DNA of 64,000 nt from assembly GCA_009760885.1 (NCBI GenBank), contig CM019709.1, forward strand, positions 32,205,906 through 32,269,905, in the 5' to 3' direction. Source of the stretch: Achatina immaculata (Eukaryota; Mollusca; Gastropoda; Stylommatophora; Achatinidae). The stretch's first letter is position 1. The number at the start of each line of letters is the position of its first letter. Positions 11,576-23,400 of this stretch are shown here, piece after piece. The notes under the pieces were generated by a model, which saw only the letters and a list, made by a program, of their open reading frames with translations, made no database searches and had not been told where the DNA came from. The position numbers were made by a program, and so were the translations under genes.

Positions 11576-13208
11576 GTACCCAATGACGAGTTTTCTGTAA
11601 TTTTTAAAAATATGAATGTATATATTTTTTTTCTTTAAGGGAACAGAATACAAAATTCAGTTATGAATTAGTAGATTCACATAAACATGCCCACAGTATA
11701 AAAGTTTGGGTATGAAAGTGATGTTATAAGTTTTATTAGAAATTTTTACACACCAAATTTGAACTTTCTTTCTTAAATAGTTTCTTGTAATGGTTTAGAA
11801 GCCTGCAGTAATAGGATATGCAAACTGCAATTTAAAATTAACTCTGTGGTTAAATCCAGTACATTCATTTGCTGTCTGTGATAACTTGAAAGTAGCAAAT
11901 AGAAGAAGCGAATCGTGACAGGAACCTTCTTATCACCTGAATTCCCTCCCGTACCATTTAAAATCCATAGGGTTATAGCATCTGTTAACTGCAAAACTTT
12001 TTCAGTATTTACTAGGCCGCGACTATTTGCCTCCTTAGAATATCCACTCTTGTCGCATGCCGCGGATGGGTTCTCATAATAGCATTTAATTTTTAAAAAA
12101 AACTAATTAAGTTAAATATGCTTTAACATGTCCGGCCGTTATTCTTAAACAGCATTAACAACAATCTATAAATCAATGGGAAAAATGGTAAGATAAACTA
12201 TAAATCTATTATAATCATAATTGTCGTCACCGTCATCGTCATCATCATTATCGTCATGATCATAATGATAAAGATGATGTGTAAAATTGTTAGCTGTTGC
12301 AGACATTGGCAAAAGATATTTGAAAGATCATTGCGACTCGTTGAAGTTAAATTTGCTTTTCAGTTTTTATAATTTTTCTGTAGATATTCCGACTTTACAA
12401 TGTAGAAATAATTCCTTTTTTTTCCCCAGCTGTCTTAGGCTGATAAGATCGAGAGAGTAGACGTTACAAGTGAAATACTATAGAAGATGTATGCCTTTAA
12501 CGTTAACATAAGCTCTATGATGAATACAACTCACGGGTTATAAAACAAATATTGTCTGTTATATTTACATTGAATAAACCTTTTTCTTTTAAAGTTAGAA
12601 ATTTAACATTATTATTATTATATTTTAATATTGCTGATTTTCTTTTCATATAACTGATTATTTGCTATAGGTATTAAATTTTAATACCGCCGAATCTTTA
12701 CATAAAGATTCTGTGGACAAATTGTCAAATTGTTACTTTTGGCATATTTGCCAGTTTTTAGGTTTGGGTTAAAAGAAAAATTGTCTTATTTAGTTTTTCG
12801 TATTTCATAATGTTTATACTTTTTCATATTTGTTGGTCATGGGAGTATTTTGACATAAAGGACTGAGAATAGAGGCTAAGGTTGGATAAAGCGTGTTCAG
12901 TTTTGCTGTTGGTGTTGAAAGCGTACAAATACTGAAAAAAAACCTGGACATCATAATATTAGCTTGAATTTTTATCCTTTCTACTTTTTTCCCCTTAATA
13001 ACTCGTTTCTCTTCTGTCATATATTATACTGGTCAGAAATATCTCAGTGTTAAAAAAGGACTAATACATCAACCTAAAGCAATAAAGACGCAAATGTACA
13101 GCAAAGAAATCTGACATATTCTCGTGAACACAGAACTGAATAGTTCACAAAATTATAAGGGTAATCGTTCCTATTTTTAATTATAGTTATTAAGCACATT
13201 GAAGAGAG

Positions 13209-13210
<2 letters not shown>
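11576..13210. other. No gene recognised
   Basis: AT-rich; contains a CAT/CGT-rich patch at 12220-12280 and no convincing exon on either strand. Confidence 0.5.

Positions 13211-13274
<64 letters not shown>
13211..13274. repeat. (AT)n microsatellite
   Basis: Uninterrupted AT dinucleotides over about 64 bp, self-complementary and able to extrude as a hairpin. Confidence 0.95.
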
Positions 13275-13275
<1 letters not shown>

Positions 13276-13840
13276 CATGAAACTTCGTATAATAATTAGT
13301 ATATCTTTATGTTTATGGTTAATTCATTTATACAACTAACTTCGAAATAACTGTTGTGATTCTGACCATTCTTTAGCACTTGAAATATTTACATATATTC
13401 AATGTAGTTCCACTACGAACACAAAACACAAACAAGAAGTGCTATATATAATGCAGTCGGCATATAGAATATGTATCCAGCTTTCTCTTGAAAACTCGGT
13501 TGGTTATTGGCTTATAGCCATATAAGACTCACGAGAGTCAAGATTCTCGCATAGCAAACTAGAACTTAGTTGACTTGTAAAGGTTTGGGTCGCGCGAGGT
13601 TCCTCCCACAACACACGGGTCGAGGGTTATGACACTGGGGTGGTACGGTAGGTGATGGCGGATCGCATAACATAACATCCCCATAAGACTGGGTGGCTTC
13701 TAGTGTCTAGGAATTAGCTCACAGTCCATCCCGTTGTTGCTTCACGCGTCTTGGTATTTCTGACAGCATTCAGCGTTGGGCGGGGGTGGGGGGGGGGGAA
13801 TATTCATAGCTGGGAGCATATTACTACTTTTTAAAAAATG

Positions 13841-13875
<35 letters not shown>

Positions 13876-14179
13876 GGCAATCTTGCAGCATAAGCTGGAA
13901 TTACTCATTTTTAAAATGTGCAATTTCTGATAACATGTCTTTGGCACGTAAATCCTGTTACTCGTGCGTTAGCTAAGATATGAGAAATATTACTGTAAAA
14001 AAACTGCATAAAACATTACTTTGTCAAAACAATTGTCTTTTCATTGTAGCCCACAATATTTAAAAAAAAACACGTTAAAAAAGATGACATCAACAATGTT
14101 TCTTCTGGATCGATATTTTTGGATAAAACAATTTTTTCTCCGGATTATAGCGTGAGTCACGTGTTGTACGAAAAAAGGA
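13275..14179. other. No gene recognised
   Basis: Includes a GC-richer block at 13490-13770, a G run at 13784 and an (ATT)n run at 13846-13875. No repeat partner recognised in this window. Confidence 0.45.
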
Positions 14180-14420
14180 TAGAGGAACAGCATTTATTCA
14201 AATGTACAATTATCTAGTCAAGCAACTGAGGCAGGGGGCAGGAGTCAGTGCAAAAGTGATAGCTGTGAAAGCGAGAGGATTCGTAGCAACATCAGCATAT
14301 GATCTATGTAAGCAACTGGGCATAAAGGGACACGGAAGAGCAAGGGCATTGAAAAGTCTTTCAGAAACAGCAGAAAGGACCTCATGCTGGCTGCGGAGTA
14401 TGCGAAACAAGCATTGAGAA
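14180..14420 (+). mobile_element. LINE C-terminal fragment, R2/NeSL-like
   Basis: Reads KVIAVKARGFVATSAYDLCK, QLGIKGHGRARALKSLSETA, ERTSCWL. The GFVA..LGI..AE.ASCWL order is that of the domain after the RT in site-specific-type non-LTR elements. It stops at 14415. The clade call is tentative. Confidence 0.55.
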
Positions 14421-14453
14421 CATAAATAATTTCATTTGTAACAACTAATGCCA

Positions 14454-14660
14454 GTCCTCCGTAGCTAAATCGCTAAAGACGCACTTCAGAGTGCAGTGCC
14501 AACTGGAAGATCACCGGTTCAATCTCGGGACGGGAAAAAAAAAGCAACAACTCACAAGACCTCTGGGAGTCATGACCCAGAGGGCCACCCCCTTAGAGTG
14601 TCAGGAGTTTAATATGGCCGAAACACTTGACTGGGGGGGGGGGGGGGTACTTCCTCTGAT
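14454..14660 (+). mobile_element. tRNA-derived SINE, family 2
   Basis: Head TCCGTAGCTAAATCGCTAAA followed by B-box-like CCGGTTCAATCTCGGG, then an A run and the body CAACAACTCACAAGAC and GGGAGTCATGACCCAG. A G-run sits in the tail. The body recurs at the right window edge. Confidence 0.6.
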
Positions 14661-14699
14661 GATCTGAAGGAGTTGTGTTGTTGTTGTTCCACTCTTTAC

Positions 14700-15719
14700 A
14701 GTAGATAGTTACTGCCTCATACTGTCTCAGTTTTATCGAATCGTGGGGGAAAAAAAGAAACTAGGACACTTCGTTTGCGACAATCAGTAGTTTCAGACAG
14801 CGACAGTAGTTTCAGACAGCGAATTTGTAAATTTTGTAATTTCTGGACATTCTAACCTCAAGAATGTGAAATATTTTCACGTTGAAAGCTATTATCGTGA
14901 ACTCAGATATTGCCATGCAATTAGCAAGATTTTGCAAAGACTAGTTTGTGTGGATCTAGTCGGAAAAAATTTTCAAACATTTGTAGCAGTTGCTTGAAAA
15001 GTCTATCACCTTTATCGCTTATTTACGGAAGATAATTTCTCTGAACTGAGCTATAAAGAACTTTCAGACATTTCTCACATATTTCGTTAACGTGTTCAGT
15101 CACAGATAGTGATAGTGTTTTGTGCACGGGTGACACACCCACCAGTCGTTCTGACGGGTTAGAGACGGGGATGGTCCTAGGAATTGCACGTGTTATCTGA
15201 ATGTAAGAGGGCACTGCGCCCAATTCTTTACTCTTTTCAAAATAAAGATTGCTCGTTCACTGATTTCCTTTATTGTATTGTAGTAATCTCCCTTCTTAAC
15301 AAGATGGCGACCTCCATACGATCTATCAGTTCGTGGTTGAATAACGCGAAAGGTTTGGTGTTCATTTCCAGCCCAGGCAGTCACACATACTGTCGTCGGA
15401 AGAACTTCTACAGATGTTTTTGTAATGTATGTAAAGTGTTTACGATTACTTCAAAGCCCGACAAGATAAATACGCGTACCTGCTATATTTGTTGAGTATC
15501 TTAACCCTACTAATGGAAACATGAGAGTAGCCTTATGTCATACGGGGTTAGAGATGTAGAGGGTTAGTGTTAGTTGTCTGTACATCTCATAAGCGACTGC
15601 TAGAGATTGATGTGCTCAGCAAGGGAGGGGGAAGTCAGTGGAAATAAGGTAAAGGTAGCCCTATTTTGCCATAGAAGCACACAGGCGATATGTTTTTAGT
15701 ATCCATTTCTTCAATCAGA
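14700..15719. other. No gene recognised
   Basis: Contains a short direct duplication of AGTAGTTTCAGACAGCGA (about 14785-14822). The open frame at 15184-15495 has no family signature. Confidence 0.45.
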
Positions 15720-16440
15720 AAAAATGAAAGTAAACATAGAAAACAAAGCAGCAGTTAAAATTAATGACCAAAATCTAACAGAAATAAATACATTCACATA
15801 TCTTGGCAGCATACTAACACCCGATGGAATAACACATAAAGTCATAAAGAGTAGAATAAATAAATCAAGGACAGTAGAATAAATAAAGCAAGGACAGCTT
15901 TCATTAGTCTGAGAAACATCTAGAAGTTCACCCAGTACAGTATGAGAACCAAGATAAAACTGTACCGAGGTTGTGTGTTATCCATACTCTTCTATGGAGC
16001 AGAATACTGGAGAACAAATGAAAAGGAAATAGGTAAATTATCCTCAATCCACACAACCTGCCTTGGAAAGATTTTGAATATTTAATAGCCACAGACAGTA
16101 ATTAATAGAGACCTACTTGGCCAATGTGAACTGGGAGATATGCATGCCATAACAGCAGAAATGCTGGAAATGAATTGGTAATATACTCCAAAAAGACCCC
16201 AGAAGACTGCTAAAACAGCCATGCTATGGATTCCCAAGGGAAAAAAAAATAGAGACAGACCAAAGGCAACCAGGTGGAGAACTGTAGAAGTGGAAATGAG
16301 TAGTATGCAACACAGGTGGTGTTCAGTGCAAAGGTTGGCTGCAGACCATGAAGGGGTGGAGAGAATTTGTTGCTGCCCTACAAGACACCATAGTGTCCAC
16401 ACTGGGTGGTGATTGCTTAGCTAGTCTCTGACCAAGGACA
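15720..16440 (+). mobile_element. LINE family D, RT C-terminal half
   Basis: Reads MKVNIENKAAVKINDQNLTE, INTFTYLGSILTPDGITHK, a frameshifted SILFYGAEYW, and RLAADHEGVERICCC near 16370. A short direct duplication (GAATAAATAAA..CAAGGACAG) near 15855-15900 breaks the frame. Confidence 0.65.
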
Positions 16441-16489
16441 TGCATGGATTCATATCTTCCTTGACCAATCTGTACACTGGAGGATGACG

Positions 16490-16835
16490 TGGTCAACATC
16501 ACACAGCCGCCTCTTCCATCTCTAGGAGAAGTCATTTACTCATTGCTACAGCTGGGTAACAAGTAAAAAAATAAAACCTTACATGAAAGATTCAGGATCA
16601 GTTTAGCATCATCACCCATTTCCAGGGTCTGTGAGATGGGTACCCACTTCTGCGTGGTTGACTGAGGTGGCTTCACCATGAGAAATGAGTGCACTAACAA
16701 CCACAGAACTGAAGCTTTCATTGGCAACTACTTGGTGCAGTAGAGTGATGACTTGTGGAAATGAAACTATAAAAATAGGCATCTCAGGCCAGGATAAAGC
16801 TACTTTCACTGTGAGAAACAAGTGCATTAACAACT
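16490..16835 (-). mobile_element. SINE family 3, decayed inverted copies
   Basis: The minus strand has GTTAGTGCACTCATTTCTCA and AAGTGGGTACCCATCTCAC near 16630-16710, a second degraded head near 16800, and the 3' body CCCAGCTGTAGCAATGAGTA at 16490-16560. At least two copies appear merged. Confidence 0.45.
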
Positions 16836-16928
16836 GCAGTCCTCAAGCAGGGCCTATCAGCAGGACCAAAGGGGGGGGTGGGAGGCGGGGTTGTTTCCAG
16901 CTGGTGTATCACTATGGGGCCCAGATGA

Positions 16929-17108
16929 CTTCCCTTGTTTTAAAGGGGGTGGGGGCCTCCATGGAGGGCTTCTCTTGTTTTAAAGGGGATGGGGACCTCC
17001 ATGGAGGGCTTCTCTTGTTTTAAAGGGGATGGGGGCCTCCATGGAGGGCTTCTCTTGTTTTAAAGGGGATGGGGGCCTCCATGGAGGGCTTCTCCTGTTC
17101 TAAAGGGG
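16929..17108. repeat. GC-rich minisatellite, 40-bp unit, about 4.5 copies, upstream of METTL17
   Basis: Unit core GGGGGCCTCCATGGAGGGCT then TCTCTTGTTTTAAAG. Each unit holds the palindrome CCTCCATGGAGG. It ends 46 bp before the presumed METTL17 start codon, so it may lie in the promoter or 5' UTR. Confidence 0.9.
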
Positions 17109-17153
17109 GTTGAAGGAAGCAGTTGTAAATGAAAAACATATTGGCTGATCAGT

Positions 17154-17442
17154 ATGGTAAGGAGAGGGAAGAGAAGTAGTTTGTGCCATCTTACAAAACT
17201 TCTTACAGTCATGATTGATTTTGTGCATTCATTTTCTTCATGTCAGCCCAGTGACAGCACATTCCCTGTTAATAACACAGTAACAAAGCACAGCAAAGTA
17301 GACAGCTCAGCAGCAGAACAGCTGGAACAGAACAGAGGGAAAAGTGGGTGTGTCGTATATAGAAATCACCCTGGAGTTATGTTAGAGAAATCAACACAGC
17401 TGCCTGTTGAACTTGTAAAGGGATTGAAGATTGTGCTTGAAA
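17154..17442 (+). CDS. METTL17: METTL17 exon 1 (N-terminal)
   Basis: Residues 1-96 plus one base. It carries the family's N-terminal motif YRNHPG (human RQHPG) followed by a leucine-rich helix, and ends at a GTAAGT donor. The first ATG (17154) opens a basic stretch, MVRRGKRSS, that could be a mitochondrial presequence. That ATG is directly followed by GTAAGG, and a good acceptor lies at 17246, so the true first coding exon may be different. Confidence 0.75.
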
Positions 17443-20400
17443 GTAAGTGTTGGCATGGTGAGCATGAAGAGTACGATTGTTGCTGCTTTTTGCCATGATT
17501 ATTTCTTCTTTGGCGCATTCATTTTCGTGTGCTCGGCTTTCTGAGCATGGAGTCAGGTTGCCTCCATAAATCCTGCTGTCAGCAGGAGGTCTACATAGGA
17601 ACCCCAGTTTCTCTTCAGTGCTTCTTTCTCGGGAGCATACCTTGGCTCAGAGTTCTCTCTATATGGTGCAGGTCCGTAGTATGTGTTCAGGATGGGGGGG
17701 GGGGGGGGGGGGGGGGGTGGGGTGGTCTGTTTTGTCTTGCTGTCTTGACAGGCCTGATATTATGTTACTATTTTTTGTTCCCTTAGCATGTTATGTTGTC
17801 TTTGTTAGGGATCCAGCTGCCTATGGCTCTGTCTTCCCAGTCCCATAAAGTATAATATGTTGAATATAAATTCTCTTCTTTTCTTCTTTTTTTTTCTTTT
17901 TCATCCCGTTTGTTTTATATGAATAAGGCAAATTCCAGAACATTACTCCTCTTATATCAGTTAATGAATAAAGTTACTCATAATAAACTTGTCTTGGCTT
18001 ATATGTATTTATATGTTTAGTTTTATATGTGAAGGACTGTTCCAAAACCAACTTTTGATTAGTTGGTTTAAAAAAAAAATGTAAAAAAAAAAAATAAGAG
18101 AAAAATTTTATTATGTACAAAACTTACATACATAACAGCTTTACTTTTCCATATAGTCACCACCCAAATTCAGGCACTTGTCGTATTAGGGCGCCAGCTT
18201 TTGCAGTCCTTCATCAAAGAACAATGCCACCAAGGTATCCAGCCAGTTATTTACTCCATAAACGAGTTGCTTGTTGGTTTCCAGAGTGCTAGGGAGCCAG
18301 CCAGAGCTTCATCTTGACAAAGAGATGGTAATTGCGTGGTACCAAGTCCGGCTCATAGTTGAGCTGCTTGAGTAAAGCCATTGTGTGAACCACAGTGTGG
18401 TGCATTGTGTTGTTGTGCAGGAGAACCTTTGGTGAGCATTCCACGCCTTTTGTTTTGGATCATCCTCTAACTCTCACCACACAGGAGGTGGTGGTTGGGG
18501 GGGGGGGGGGGGGGTTTACATCAAAGGACCAAGTGGGGTAAATTTCATAAATTGGAATGGGATGGTTGTCACATTTAAATGCATCACAAAGACAAAGCCT
18601 AGTATGCAGTGTGACTTAATATACATGAGTTTAAAGTTGTATTTTGTTTTTCTAATAAAATTGTTAGTATCTTGTTAGTATAGAACAGAAAGAAAGAACT
18701 AAGAACTGAGAAGAAAGAATGGAAAACGAAGAAATACAAACGATTTTCTCACTTACTCCTCAAGTTAACCCATTGTACTGGGTCCAGTATATCCAGAATG
18801 AATACAGTTTTACACAAACACCATTTCGTCACAGGAAAATATACACTAATTATTTATTTACAATAAACTGAAAACAACAAGCAGCTAATATTTACATGAA
18901 AACACAAGTGGGTGGCGGCTTATAAAACACTTAAAAACCATTAAATTTTAACACAAAGTCACACTGAATTCAATCTCCTGCATGCCTCATGGTCAGATTT
19001 GACACAGAAAGGAAGTAGTACAACTGGATGTGGCAGATTTTTAAGCAAGTTTATGATAAATTAAAAAATAGAGACCAGCGCACTACACGTCAATTAGGAA
19101 TTTGAAAATAAATGATCAGTGCAAAGCATTTTGATTGGTATTTGTTGAGTTTAAGTTCATTCAGCATTTCACAGTAAAACTCTGATGTTATTGTTGTCCC
19201 TAGTACCTCCCTAGTACCATGAATTTTGTCACACAATTGACCTTACAGCTGGCAAGATTGGCAATTATGGGTCCATGTTAACTTGATTGCTACTCATGCA
19301 CAACTAAAGAAAATGGATCTGGGGTTCCCTTCATTCATTCATTCATTCCTTTGCATGTCCCTTGCGGAACTTTGCCTCCCAAACAGCACTCCTGTAGGCC
19401 TCTCGGTTGTGAGCAAGATGGCCTGCTGCTGCTGCATCCATTTCCAGATCATCAACGATGTCTTGCAGCCATCTTCGTTTCAGTCTTCCTCTTTTTCTTT
19501 TTCCCATTATGTATCCTTCCAATACAGTCTTCTCTAAATTATCATGACGTTTAATGTGGCCAAAATATTTAAGTTTTCTCTCTTTAATCCCTACCTTTTG
19601 TAATAATTTGGTTGTATATGCCTTTCTACTTGACAGAGTATCCTACAAAAACACTTTCAGCGCAAGTGGAGAAACTAGTGCGGTACCTGCATCAGAGACA
19701 GCCACCAATTTCCAGCCAGGCTCTGACGGAGAAGACAAAAGAAGTGGAAAACAAGATTCTCGCGAAAGGTTCGTCGTTTGTTGTGTTTTCTTTTGGTGTT
19801 TGCTGAAGTTTGATGATATGGCTGATTAACAGTAACATGACAAGAGTATGACAGTAGAGCACTCAAAATCTACTGGCAGCAACAGAGATGTGGTTCCTAA
19901 GAAGAATGATGAGAATACCATGGACAGCCAAGAAAACAAATGAAAAATGTTCTTAGCGAGGCTGGACAAAAGAGAGGAGTTATGGCAAAATTCAGAACAG
20001 GACAATCCAGATTTGTAGGACATGTTTTGAGAAGAGGCCTGTGAAAGCAGAGAGTGCTTTTAAGATGACACTTACACACTGTACACATTACTAGAGTAAC
20101 TCTCTCTCACTGCATTATGGGATAACTCTCTCCCTCAGTGCAGATAAACAAGGTGCTGTCTGCAAACCAGCCTTACATGTATGAAGCCCTTTAAGTCTGT
20201 AATGGTTGAATTTAACCCAAAAAAAAATGATGATAGCATGCAGCGCAGCCAAGGTACCATACAAAAGCTGGCGCAGACCATGTGAAGTGGAGAGAATCTA
20301 TTGCAGCTTTAGAAAGATGCCACAAGGTGTTCTGAATGTGTTTTTTCTTTTTTTACACTTAATCGATCACCTTCCCAAAGACATGTATGGAATAATGTTG

Positions 20401-23400
20401 CTATATTTAAAATCTCCTTCTAATTCCACTTATGGCACTTAAGTGCAGCAAGGGTGGTATATATTAGTTTTATCGTGACAGAATGGAGTGATATGTTGCA
20501 TGCTGCCATATCTTATGCTGATATAAGCTTCATCTTCTGAAACTTCCCTGGCCAGTTGTTATTCCTGACAAATTCTTCAGATTTTATACGCTTGTGTTAT
20601 TTTCTGACTGTAGAAAAAAAAAAAAAATATCACAGTCAATATCACTTTATCCATCTATAGATGGAAACAAACTTGAAGGTCTGGAAGAAAAGGAGCTTGA
20701 AGTTGCCTTACAGAAACACAAAGAGAAAGTCCTTTCCAGACTACGTCGCAATGTTTACCATTGGAAACCTGTAGAGTAAGTACTGCTAGTTTTGTTTTGG
20801 TTCCTATTGTTAAAAACTATGACCTGAGTGTACTTAATTTCACCATAAAGGATAATATCCTGGATTTAACTCATCCTGTGCCGCAGAAAAAAACGCAGAC
20901 ATTCCGTTTTGTGCCAAATTAAAAGCGCAGGTCTTGATCTGTATAGGGGGTATAGTTGTAAAAGTGAATGTAACAAAGTTTTCCACATTAGAAGTATACG
21001 TTTTATATATAGAAATAGCTGTAAATCTATGAAGATTTCATAAATGCAGAATTTTTTTTAAGGAAAAAAGAAATAATGTGATGTTTTTAGACAATAATTG
21101 TGTCCTACTCACCACCGGCTAGGTCTAGATCCACACTACTTACCATCTGAGATTTATAGATTGACTTGTCGATGTCGTCTTGTTCCAGTCTCGCTAAAAT
21201 AATGTCTGAAATAACCTTCTAACTACTTCTTCAGTCTGTTTTATAGGTCAAAATCTACTTGGGGCGCATTCAAGAACAGTGGTCTGGTCGTAGGGCTTGT
21301 CTGTATGCCTCAGAAATCATACAAAATATTGAAATTTCTCAAAGAAAAAACCCCACCCATTTTCACCCGGTTGCTAGGCATGCTTTGGACTGAACTATTA
21401 AAGTTCACCGGACATGTGCAAATAAAACGTGTACAGTTAAAAATTACACCGTTTTTTTTTTTTAGAAATGAAACAAGTGGTACAGTTTTACTAAACGGCA
21501 CATGGCAGACAAACCGGAAGTGGTAAAATTTTTCCAATAGGCATGGAATGAGTTAAGTAGAACATGGATGAAGTGGTATTTCCATGCTAATCATGGGTAA
21601 GAAACTGTCACTGGGATTGGACAACATTTTGTTGAACTTCTCCCCAACCCTTGCTGTCACTAATCATGAGCCCCTAGAATTTGTGCTTTTACTGCTTTTT
21701 AACCTTGGTACAGCTGGTGCTGGTACATCTCCTCAGCTGCCCTCACCTCATCAAGAAAATATGCAGTTCATTGTTCTCCTGAGGCCATCAATGTCCTGAC
21801 TATAGTAAAAAAAAAGGACTTGCAGGTTGTTAATTATTCCCCTTGTTTTGTCCCTAGGTATGATGCCTTCACAACATACATTTACCTGGTGGGAAGGATA
21901 GCCTCAGACTATTCTGTTTTGTTCCAGACCTTTACAGAGGTCAGTATTTCTGTATTGCTAGGATAGCTTTTACAGGAAAATTCTAAGACAACAGATTACA
22001 CCCACTGTGATTTCAGTTAGTTAATATGTTCTGTAGAGATTATGAAAAATCTTTACTATATTATTTTATTTTTGCTATGAAATCTTGACTGTCTTATATT
22101 TTTGTCTTTGCTGAAGTTTCATCTAGCTTATCTTCTTTTTTTTTCTCTTTTTTTTTTTAAAACTACGGAATGTGCACCACTTTATTTTCTATTTTTCACT
22201 ATGAAATCTCCACCAGCTTATCTTCTGGTTTTTGCAGTGAAATCTTCACCAGCTTAACTTCTAGTCTACACTATGAAATGTCCACCAGCTTATCTTCTAG
22301 TCTTCACTATAAAATCCCCATCAGCTTATTTTCAAGTCTTCATTAAGAAATCTCCACCAGCTTATCTTCTAGTCTTTGCAATGAAATCTCCACCAGCTTA
22401 TCTTCTAGTCTTTGCAATGAAATCTCCACCAGCTTATCTTCTAGTCTTTGCAATGAAATCTCCACCAGCTTATCTTCTAGTCTTTGCAATGAAATCTCCA
22501 CCATATTATCTTCTAGTCTTTGCAGTGAAATCTCCAGCAGCTTATCTTCTAGTCTTTGCAGTGAAATCTCCACCAGCTTATCTTCTAGTCTTTGCAGTGA
22601 AATCTCCACCAGCTTATCTTCTAGTCTTTGCAATGAAATCTCCACCAGATTATCTTCTAGTCTTTGCAGTGAAATCTCCACCAGATTATCTTCTAGTTTT
22701 TGCAGTGAAATCTCCACCAGATTATCTTCTAGTCTTTGGAGTGAAATCTCCACCAGCTTATCTTCTAGTCTTTGCAGTGAAATCTCCACCAGCTTATCTT
22801 CTAGTCTTTGCAGTGAAATCTCCACCAGCTTATCTTCTAGTCTTTGCAATGAAATCTCCACCAGCTTATCTTCTAGTCTTTACAGTGAAATCTCCACCAG
22901 CTTATCTTCTAGTCTTTGCAGTGAAATCTCCACCAGCTTATCTTCTAGTCTTTGCTATGGAACATGCAGCAGCTTATCATCAGCACATTTCTGTGGAGTT
23001 CAAACCATTTTGTCTTTGTTATCTTCTTTTCTTCATACTGAAATCTCAGTCACATTGTCTTGATGTATTTATCAATTTGTCTTCTCTTTTATTTCAGATT
23101 TCAAAACGTGATGATGATTTCAAGCCAACTTCTTTATTCCATTATGGTTCCAAAGTTGGATCAGGAATATGGTACATGATATATTTGTTATGTAAACCAG
23201 CATAACATTTTTGTGTCAAATAACATAAATATTTTCGTCATGTTATAGCTTTGTTTGAACATAGTTTACTGGTCATTGTTCTTTCAGTAAAAATATAGGG
23301 TGGTTCAAAATTATTGACAGTTTCCTTGACCAATAATTTTAAAATCAGAAGCAGCATAGTAAAACTGCTTATGGAATATGAAAGTGTAACTCAGAAAGTT

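Noticed and set aside
15184..15495. A 103-residue protein on the plus strand
   Set aside because: No homology or repeat signature recognised and no flanking gene context; it cannot be supported beyond being open.
22273..23205. A 310-residue repeat protein gene (and a 172-residue one on the other strand)
   Set aside because: The frame is a 36-bp tandem array in METTL17 intron 4 that happens to be stop-free; there is no independent start context or homology.
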